From CAZJHD01 sp964545855 (lineage in GTDB: Bacteria; Planctomycetota; UBA1135; JACQFD01), in assembly GCA_964545855.1 (NCBI GenBank), contig CAZJHD010000062.1, positions 1-24,880 on the forward strand: a DNA stretch of 24,880 nucleotides, in the 5' to 3' direction. Shown here piece after piece: positions 14,619 to 20,631 of the stretch; the stretch's first letter is position 1, and every line of letters starts with the position of its first letter. The translations under genes were made by a program, and so were the position numbers. Under the pieces are notes generated by a model, which worked only from the letters and a program-made list of their open reading frames with translations, was not told the DNA's origin and ran no database searches.

Positions 14619-16349
14619 ATGCGCCAGACGACCGCCTTCCTGTTCACGCTCCGCGACGTGCCCGCCGACGCCGAGGTCGCGAGCCATCGGCTCCTGGCGC
14701 GCGCCGGGTTCATCCAGAAGCTCGGCGCCGGGATCTACTCCTATGCGCCCCCGATGGTGCGCGTCCTCCAGAAGGTCTCGCAGATCGTGCGCGACGAGAT
14801 GAATGCCGCCGGCGCGCGGGAGACGATCCTGCCCGTCCTCCAGCCGCGCGAGATCTGGGACGAGAGCGGCCGCTGGGAGCAATACGTCAAGGGAGGGCTC
14901 CTCTTCACGCTCGCCGACCACAAGGGCTCCGAGCTCTGCCTCGTGCCCACGGCGGAGGAGGCGGTGACGACGCTCGTGAAGCGCGCCGTCACGTCGTACC
15001 GGCAGCTCCCGCTCAACCTCTTCCAGATCCACACGAAGTTCCGCGACGAGATCCGCCCGCGCTTCGGCCTCATGCGCGGGCGCGAGTTCGTCATGAAGGA
15101 CGCCTACTCCTTCGACGTCGACGAGGCGGGGCTCCGCGAGGCCTACGGGAAGATGCGCGCCGCCTACCAGCGCGTCTTCGAGCGCTGCGGGCTGAAGTAC
15201 ACGATCGTGCAGGCGGACGCCGGCGCCATCGGCGGGTCGACCACCGAGGAGTTCATGGTCGACGCCGCGACGGGCGAGGACACGATCCTCGTGAGCCAGG
15301 ACGGCAGCTACGCGGCGAACGTCGAGAAGGCGGAGTCGGCGATCCCGGCCGGCGAGCCCGGCGGCGCGCCGAAGCCGATGCATCTCGAGCCGACGCCGGG
15401 CGACCGCACGGTGGAGCAGCTCTCGAAGCGGTTCGGTCTCGCGACGTCGCGCATGATCAAGACGGTTCTCTTCAAGGCCGTCCATGCCGACCGCGAGGAG
15501 ACGGTGGCCGTGCTGATGCGCGGCGACCTCGATGTGAACGAGGTGAAGGTGGCGAACGCCCTCGGCGCCATCACCGTCGACCTGGCCGACGACGCGCGCG
15601 TCCGCGCGGCGACGGGCGCCGATCCCGGCTTCGCCGGGCCCGTCGGCCTGAAGCCGGGAGTGCGCCTCCTGGCGGACCGGTCGACGGAGGGGATGACCAA
15701 CTTCCTCTGCGGCGCGAACAAGACCGACCATCATCTCCTCGACGTGAACTTCGGACGCGACCTCCCGCAGCCGGAGCTGCGCGACCTCCGCCGCGCGCGA
15801 GCGGGGGATCTCTGTCTCGATGCGTCGAAGGGCGCGCTCCGCGAGACGCGGGGCATCGAGGTGGGGCACATCTTCCAGCTCGGCACCAAGTACTCGACGG
15901 CGATGCACGCCGTCTTCGCCGACGACAAGGGGCAGGAGCGTCCCTTCGTGATGGGCTGCTACGGCATCGGCATCTCGCGCGTGGTGGCCGCCGCCGTGGA
16001 GCAGAACCACGACGAGAACGGGATCGTCTGGCCGGTGCCGATCGCGCCCTGGCAGGCGCACGTCGTGTGCGTGAATCCCGAGGACGCCGGACAGCGCGAG
16101 GCGGCGGAGCGCGCGGAGCGCGACCTGGAGGCGGCGGGGATCGACACGCTCCACGACGACCGACCGAAGGTCTCTCCGGGAGTGCGGTTCAAGGACGCCG
16201 ACCTCGTCGGCGTCCCCGTGCGCGTCGTCGCGGGTCGCGACGCGAAGGACGGGGTCGTCGAGGTGAAGAGCCGTCGCGGAGGCGAGGCCGCGAAGGTGAA
16301 GCTCGAGGACCTGGTGGCCGCGGTGCGGGATCGGCTGTCTCGGGCCTGA
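14619..16349 (+). CDS. proS: Prolyl-tRNA synthetase (bacterial type with editing insert)
   Basis: A protein of 576 residues, close to the ~570 of bacterial ProRS. It joins proline to tRNA-Pro through prolyl-adenylate. The class II core is visible: motif 1 near the N-terminus (SHRLLARAGFIQKLGAGIYSY), the TAEEAVT substrate loop, motif 2 (FRDEIRPRFGLMRGREFVMKDAYSF), and motif 3 (GCYGIGISRVVAAAVEQ). Between motifs 2 and 3 lies the ~180-residue insertion (INS) that clears mischarged Ala-tRNA, with the K/V-rich MIKTVLFKA stretch. The C-terminal anticodon-binding domain (VVCVN through VKLEDL) completes it. No Shine-Dalgarno sequence precedes the ATG. It stands apart from the neighbours by gaps of 114 and 106 bases. 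Confidence 0.96.
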   Translation: MRQTTAFLFTLRDVPADAEVASHRLLARAGFIQKLGAGIYSYAPPMVRVLQKVSQIVRDEMNAAGARETILPVLQPREIWDESGRWEQYVKGGLLFTLADHKGSELCLVPTAEEAVTTLVKRAVTSYRQLPLNLFQIHTKFRDEIRPRFGLMRGREFVMKDAYSFDVDEAGLREAYGKMRAAYQRVFERCGLKYTIVQADAGAIGGSTTEEFMVDAATGEDTILVSQDGSYAANVEKAESAIPAGEPGGAPKPMHLEPTPGDRTVEQLSKRFGLATSRMIKTVLFKAVHADREETVAVLMRGDLDVNEVKVANALGAITVDLADDARVRAATGADPGFAGPVGLKPGVRLLADRSTEGMTNFLCGANKTDHHLLDVNFGRDLPQPELRDLRRARAGDLCLDASKGALRETRGIEVGHIFQLGTKYSTAMHAVFADDKGQERPFVMGCYGIGISRVVAAAVEQNHDENGIVWPVPIAPWQAHVVCVNPEDAGQREAAERAERDLEAAGIDTLHDDRPKVSPGVRFKDADLVGVPVRVVAGRDAKDGVVEVKSRRGGEAAKVKLEDLVAAVRDRLSRA

Positions 16350-16444
16350 GGCTCGGCGCCGGCTCCCAAGCGCGGCTGGCGCGCACCGGCTCCCGCCGCG
16401 AGAATCGCCGTTTCGCCATTGGCCGAACGAGCGTCCCCGGACGC

Positions 16445-16450
16445 GAGGTG
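16445..16450 (+). promoter_or_regulatory. Shine-Dalgarno site of the selenoprotein gene
   Basis: GAGGTG ends five bases before ATG 16456 and fixes the start of the signal peptide. No comparable site precedes the in-frame GTG 16690. Confidence 0.65.
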
Positions 16451-16455
16451 ATCGG

Positions 16456-17484
16456 ATGAAGCCCCTTCTCGTTGCAATGCTGCTCGTCGCGGTGCCGACC
16501 GCCGCGTTCGCCTTCGCCTCGGCGCGCTCCGCCGCGGGCGAGCTGAACGTCGGGGACAAGGTGCCGGATCGTTCGTTCTCGCAGGTCGTCTGGAACGGGG
16601 ACGGCGCGTCCGGGATCCAGGACTGGCGCGGCGAGCCCGTGCTCGTCGACTTCTGGGGGAAGAACTGAGGGAGCTGCGTCGGCGGGAGCGTGCCTCACGC
16701 CAACAAGCTCTTCGAGAAGTACGGCGACAAGGGTCTCCACGTCCTCCTCGTGGAGAGCCAAGCGCATCCGCGCGAGATCGTCGTTCCGTTCATGCTGCAG
16801 TCGTTCCCGGGCCACGGCGCCGTCGGCGTGCTCGGACAGGACGCGCCGTTCCAGGTGCCGGGGAACGGGCTCCCGAAGACGGCCCTCGTCGGCGTCGACG
16901 GAACGCTCGTCTGGGTGAACGACACGGGGGGCGGCAGCCTCGACAAGGCGATCGAGGCGGAGCTGGAGAAGCTGCACCAGCCGGTGAAGCTCGGCCGCGC
17001 GCTCCAGGGCGTCGCGAAGCAGCTGAAGACGCGCGCCTTCGGCAAGGCCGCCGCGGCCGCGCGGAAGGTGCTCGAGAAGGCGGGTGAGGAGTCCGACGAG
17101 CGGAGCGAGGCCGACGCCGTTCTCGCGCACCTCGATCGCACCGTGGCCGCGCGGCTCGCCGCCGCCGCCCGGGTCGCCGCCCAGGGCCGCCCCTTGAAGG
17201 CGCGCTCGATGCTCGAATCGCTCGCGAAGCAGGTGGCCGGAGACGGCGACTGGACCGCCCGGGTCGCGAAGGAGATCGCGGCCCTCGGCTCCGCCGAGCT
17301 CGAGCAAGACCGCGCCGCCGACAAGCTCGTCCTCGAGGCGGAGGATCTCCTCTCCTCGCGGCGTGGCCGCGATGCCGGCGCCGACAAGCTCGGCGACGTG
17401 CTGAAGAAGTACCCCGACGTGAAGGTCGCGGCCTACGCGAAGGAGATGCAGGCGGCGGCGCTCGACAAGAACGCTCTGCGCTGA
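16456..17484 (+). CDS. TlpA/thioredoxin-like periplasmic selenoprotein (Sec encoded by in-frame TGA)
   Basis: A protein of 342 residues read through one TGA. The signal peptide is MKPLLVAMLLVAVPTAAFAFA. The thioredoxin-like domain begins at VGDKVPDRSF and runs to about residue 180. Its active site reads VDFWGKN-U-GSC: the TGA at 16666-16668 is residue 71, at the place of the first cysteine of WC-x-x-C, and Cys74 is the resolving cysteine. After the TGA the same frame continues as a normal TlpA fold (VPHANKLFEKYG, HVLLVES, and the cis-proline loop GLPKTALVGVDGTLVW). A C-terminal ~150-residue helical, Lys/Ala-rich tail follows. It should reduce or isomerise disulfides or peroxides in the periplasm. 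Read as ordinary code it would appear as two genes, 16456-16668 and 16690-17484. It depends on selA/B/C/D elsewhere in the genome. Confidence 0.85.
16669..16712 (+). promoter_or_regulatory. Predicted bacterial SECIS element directly after the TGA codon
   Basis: An mRNA hairpin starting right behind the Sec codon. Pairs by inspection: GAGCT 16671-16675 with AGCTC 16706-16710; GT 16678-16679 with AC 16703-16704; GGCG 16681-16684 with CGCC 16698-16701; GAG 16686-16688 with CTC 16694-16696. The apical five-base loop is CGTGC (16689-16693) with a GU, 20 bases after the TGA. Size, spacing and loop resemble the E. coli fdhF element recognised by SelB. A competing fold, GCGTG 16688-16692 with CACGC 16696-16700, exists. 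No energy was computed. Confidence 0.65.
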
Positions 17485-17501
17485 CAGGCGGGCGCTCCGT
17501 G

Positions 17502-17601
17502 CCGGGAATGGGGTCAGACCCATTTCTCTCGCTCTCCTCTCGCGGCGCGCTCGCGCGCCGCGAGAGGAGAGCGAGAGAAATGGGTCTGACCCCATTCCCG
17601 G
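17502..17601. repeat. 100-base near-perfect palindrome (REP/MITE-like)
   Basis: Two 49-base arms are exact reverse complements; only the two central bases (17551-17552) do not pair. The outer part contains AATGGGGTCAGACCC and its complement, a motif I associate with repetitive palindromes of REP/RAYT type; the inner part is a CT/GA-rich and GC-rich stem. It lies 17 bases behind the selenoprotein stop, between convergent genes, where the folded RNA could also end transcription from both sides. Confidence 0.9.
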
Positions 17602-17837
17602 GGCCCACTCCCATCGCACGGGCCGCAGGGCGCTGAAGAAGGGCTTCGAGAGCGAGCGCGAGGAATCGTTGCCCAGAGCGAGGCGCGTCGCCGCCGCCGT
17701 TTCCAGGACGAGATGCCTCCCCCGCGCGCGGCTGCGCCGCGACGCTGCCCCCAAGGGGGGCCGGGTCGGCGGCGGCGCAACGACGCAATGGGCGACGAGG
17801 CCCGCGCGGAGCTCGAATGCCTTCTTGAGCGTCCTGC
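17602..17837. other. Gene-free stretch between the two palindromic elements
   Basis: Part of the only gene-free region longer than 300 bases here (17485-17997). It has GC-rich sequence with open frames in several phases but no domain, start with Shine-Dalgarno sequence, or tRNA. A decayed transposase is possible but no recognisable trace of one was seen. Confidence 0.5.
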
Positions 17838-17839
17838 TA

Positions 17840-17998
17840 GTGTCCTGGAACCGAAAACCGCATCACAACTCGGGGCCCTCGACGGCGCTGGCTGCGTTGC
17901 ACCTCCTCCGAAACCAAGCCAGGTTGCGTGCGTCGGCGCGCCTTGCCAGCGCCGCCGATGGCCTCCGATTTGTTTCGCGAACTTCGATTCCAGGACAC
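17840..17998. mobile_element. 159-base MITE with TA duplication (IS630/Tc1-mariner-like)
   Basis: The ends are GTGTCCTGGAA and its exact complement TTCCAGGACAC, continuing imperfectly (CGAA on both). Each end abuts a TA (17838-17839 and 17999-18000), as expected for a TA target duplication. Inside, CGGCGCTGGC at 17883 and GCCAGCGCCG at 17945 are also complementary, so the element is one long imperfect hairpin. It has no coding capacity. The right TA forms the TA of the TAG stop of the LON-domain gene, which would have been TAG before insertion too. Confidence 0.75.
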
Positions 17999-18669
17999 TA
18001 GTTGAAGCTCGAGTCGTGCGGGTCGAGCTGGCGCGTGCGATCGAGTTCGCAGCGCGTGGCGTCGAGCGACGCCACCGCCTCCACGACGGCGGCGATGCGG
18101 TCGCCATGGCAGGGGAGACCGAAGATCTCCAGCTTCCTCTCGATCGTCAGCGGGAGGCCGAGCAGGGCCTCGTCGGCGATCTCGATCGTGCGCGGATCGC
18201 GCCGCGAATCCGGCGACGAGTCGCACTCCGGCGGTGCGGGGATCTTGCCGAGCACGCGGCGCAGCTGATCCGTGAGCTGCTTGCGCAGGGAGTTCTCCTC
18301 GCTCTTCGGCACGGGAGTCTCCTCCATCGGCGCGATGCGGCCGACGCGGTACTCCTCTCCGGTCCGCTCCTCGAGGACGCGGGCGCGCATCTCGCCCATG
18401 AGGAGGAGCAGGAAGCGGCCGTCCGGCAGCTCCTGGTACTTCGTGATCCGGCCGACGCCGACGAGGTCGAAGATCGGCGGATTCGCCTCGTACTCCGGCT
18501 CCCAGCCCGGCCGGAGGACGGCCATGGCGAATCTCCGATCGGCTCCGAGCGAGGCGCGCATCAGCGCCCGGTAGCGCGGCTCGAAGATGTGGAGGGAGAG
18601 CAGCCGCCCTGGATAGAAGAGCAGCCCCGGAAGTGGGAACAGGGGCAACTCTCGGATCGGGTGCTTCAT
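17998..18669 (-). CDS. LON substrate-binding (N-terminal LON) domain protein
   Basis: A protein of 223 residues made of the stand-alone LON substrate-recognition domain. The opening LPLFPLPGLLFYPGRLLSLHIFEPRYRALM is the family hallmark, followed by GVGRITKYQELPDGRFLLLLMGEMRARVLEE, both typical of this domain. No AAA+ ATPase or serine-protease domain follows, so it is not a protease by itself; such proteins are thought to bind unfolded or specific substrates. The helical C-terminal half (about 120-215) matches the usual four-helix subdomain. It is transcribed toward the selenoprotein gene, with the MITE inserted exactly at its stop codon; the final residues DPHDSSFN appear native. Function in the cell is unknown. 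Confidence 0.9.
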   Translation of the reverse strand: MKHPIRELPLFPLPGLLFYPGRLLSLHIFEPRYRALMRASLGADRRFAMAVLRPGWEPEYEANPPIFDLVGVGRITKYQELPDGRFLLLLMGEMRARVLEERTGEEYRVGRIAPMEETPVPKSEENSLRKQLTDQLRRVLGKIPAPPECDSSPDSRRDPRTIEIADEALLGLPLTIERKLEIFGLPCHGDRIAAVVEAVASLDATRCELDRTRQLDPHDSSFN

Positions 18670-18690
18670 GCGCGAGGCGCTCGCAGAGCC

Positions 18691-18696
18691 ACGCTA
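18691..18696 (-). promoter_or_regulatory. Candidate -10 box (TAGCGT) of the LON-domain gene
   Basis: On the minus strand TAGCGT stands 21 bases before ATG 18669 in a divergent 161-base region. No convincing -35 element was found. Confidence 0.3.
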
Positions 18697-18813
18697 AGTG
18701 CCATCGACCGAACCAGCGGGAGACTTTTTCTCTCTCAGGGGGGCTCCGTGGGGGCGAGCGCCTCGATGCGGAGAGGGCGTCGCGCGCCGCCGATGCCGGG
18801 CTCGGCGTCCTGC

Positions 18814-18819
18814 TAGTCT
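18814..18819 (+). promoter_or_regulatory. Candidate -10 box (TAGTCT), leaderless arrangement, before the ATPase gene
   Basis: TAGTCT ends 11 bases before ATG 18831 with no Shine-Dalgarno sequence in between. That would leave a leader of only a few bases. Confidence 0.35.
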
Positions 18820-18830
18820 GGCCGCTTCCC

Positions 18831-20354
18831 ATGAGCCGCCCCGCCACGCTTGGAGAGCTTCGCCGCGCAGGTCACCGCACGCGCTCCGTCCGCGACGAGA
18901 TGCGCCAGAACCTGCTGCGAGCGATTCGCGAGGGACGGCCGCGCTGGAAGGGGATCGTCGGATTCGACGCCACGGTGCTCCCGCAGATCGAGAACGCGGT
19001 CCTCGCGCGTCAGGACCTGATCCTCCTCGGGCTGCGCGGGCAGGCGAAGACGCGTCTGCTCCGGATGCTGGTGGAGTTGCTCGACGACTTCGTGCCAGCC
19101 ATCGAGGGCGCTCCCCTGAACGACGACCCGCTGGAGCCGGTGTGCCCCGAGGCGAAGAGGCTCGTCGCGACGGAGGGTGATCGGACACCGATCCGCTGGA
19201 TCCCGCGCGCGGAGCGCTACCGCGAGAAGCTCGCGACGCCCGACACGACGATCGCCGATCTGATCGGAGACATCGATCCCATCAAGGCGGCGAGCCGTGG
19301 GCTCTCCTATGCCGACGAGGGCGCGATCCACTACGGGATCGTGCCGCGCACCAACCGCGGCATCTTCGCGATCAACGAGCTGCCGGACCTCCAGCCGAGG
19401 ATCCAGGTGGGCCTGCTGAACATCCTCGAGGAGCGGGATTTCCAGATCCGCGGATTCCCCGTGCGGCTCCCGCTCGACGTCGTGATGGTCTTCTCGGCGA
19501 ACCCCGAGGACTACACGAACCGGGGCAACATCATCACGCCCCTCCGCGACCGCATCGCGGCGCAGATCCTCACGCACTACCCGCGGACCGTCGAGGAGGG
19601 GCTCGAGATCACGAAGCAGGAAGCGTGGGCCGAGCGGGCCGATGGCCCGGCGGTCCACGTGCCGGCGTTCCTGCGCGAAGCCATCGAGCGCGTCGCCTTC
19701 GAAGCGCGGCGCAGCGAACTCGTGAGCCAGGCCTCGGGTGTTTCGGCGCGCCTCACCATCGCGCTGCTCGAGCAGGTGGTGAGCAACGCGGAGCGGCGTG
19801 CGGCGCGGCTCGGCCTCGATCGGGACGTGGCGCGCACGTGCGACCTGCTCGCCTCCGCGTCGTCCGTCTGCGGGAAGGTGGAGCTCGTCTACGAGGGGGA
19901 GCGCGAAGGAGTCGAGGCCGTGGCCCATCGGCTGCTCGGCCTCGGTGTGAAGACGACCTTCGACCGCTATTTCCCGGACGCGCTGCGCACGCAAGCGGCG
20001 AAGGGCGGCGCGGCGCCGATGAGCCCCTCACCGATGGAAGGGCCGCGTCCGCTGCAGCCGATCGTCGATCACTTCGGCGCCGGCAAGACCGTCGAGACGT
20101 CCGACGACTCGGACCCGAAGTCGTTCCGCGCGGCGCTCGCCGCCGTGCCCGACCTGGAGAAGGTGGCCCGCCAGTTCCTTCCGGAACTCGGCGAGGAGGA
20201 CGTCCCGGTCGCGATGGAGTTCGTCCTCGAGGGGCTCCACCAGGCCTCCGTCCTCGCCCGGACCCGGATCGACGGCCGCACCGTCTACACCGACATGGTC
20301 CGCTCGATGCTCGAGGGAATGGGCGCGCCGAAGCGGAACCGTCCCCGCGGCTGA
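18831..20354 (+). CDS. MoxR/Mg-chelatase-type AAA+ ATPase
   Basis: A protein of 507 residues. Walker A is GLRGQAKT at residues 67-74 (Lys73), the Walker-B region is IFAINEL with Glu183, and a sensor-1-like FSANPEDYTNRG follows, then RDRIAAQI. A long linker and a C-terminal helical region (about 395-507) complete it. Proteins of this form belong to the BchI/MoxR clade and are often mislabelled as magnesium chelatase or sigma-54-interacting regulators; they usually act with a VWA-domain partner to remodel a protein complex. No VWA gene is in the window, so the target is unknown. There is no signal peptide and it should be cytoplasmic. It is divergent from the LON gene and followed by a tRNA on the opposite strand. 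Confidence 0.88.
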   Translation: MSRPATLGELRRAGHRTRSVRDEMRQNLLRAIREGRPRWKGIVGFDATVLPQIENAVLARQDLILLGLRGQAKTRLLRMLVELLDDFVPAIEGAPLNDDPLEPVCPEAKRLVATEGDRTPIRWIPRAERYREKLATPDTTIADLIGDIDPIKAASRGLSYADEGAIHYGIVPRTNRGIFAINELPDLQPRIQVGLLNILEERDFQIRGFPVRLPLDVVMVFSANPEDYTNRGNIITPLRDRIAAQILTHYPRTVEEGLEITKQEAWAERADGPAVHVPAFLREAIERVAFEARRSELVSQASGVSARLTIALLEQVVSNAERRAARLGLDRDVARTCDLLASASSVCGKVELVYEGEREGVEAVAHRLLGLGVKTTFDRYFPDALRTQAAKGGAAPMSPSPMEGPRPLQPIVDHFGAGKTVETSDDSDPKSFRAALAAVPDLEKVARQFLPELGEEDVPVAMEFVLEGLHQASVLARTRIDGRTVYTDMVRSMLEGMGAPKRNRPRG

Positions 20355-20452
20355 GGAAGCGGCGGCCGAGGGCCACGGCGAGTCTGATCGCTGGGTCGAT
20401 CGCTCGCGGGCGCACGCGAGCCGTTCGTGGCGCTGCGCGGCTCGGCGGGAAG

Positions 20453-20529
<77 letters not shown>

Positions 20530-20545
20530 GCGGAAAGGGGCGAGG

Positions 20546-20574
20546 AAGCTATCGGGGGCTCGCGAGACTGTCAA
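20546..20574 (-). promoter_or_regulatory. Sigma-70-type promoter of tRNA-Asp
   Basis: On the minus strand a perfect -35 TTGACA (20574-20569) is separated by exactly 17 bases from a -10 TAGCTT (20551-20546). The predicted transcription start is about 10 bases before the mature tRNA 5' end. This is the best promoter in the window. Confidence 0.75.
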
Positions 20575-20631
20575 TGCACCGGCGCTGGCCGCGGGTCCGC
20601 CGCAGAATGCGCGGACCGCCTCCTCGTCCCG

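Noticed and set aside
13263..16559. A 1098-residue open frame antisense to proS and neighbours
   Set aside because: It has no recognisable domain and proS is certain on the other strand.
16666..16668. TGA as reassigned Trp/Gly or as a nonsense mutation
   Set aside because: TGA ends many genes here, so there is no global reassignment. A random nonsense mutation falling exactly on the redox Cys codon, with an intact frame and a SECIS-like hairpin, is less likely.
16690..17484. A separate gene starting at GTG 16690
   Set aside because: It would begin inside a thioredoxin fold, lacks a Shine-Dalgarno sequence and signal peptide, and is in frame with the 16456 gene through the TGA. The selenoprotein reading explains all of it.
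17713..18816. An open frame crossing the MITE and antisense to the LON gene
   Set aside because: It runs through non-coding repeats and mirrors the LON-domain gene.
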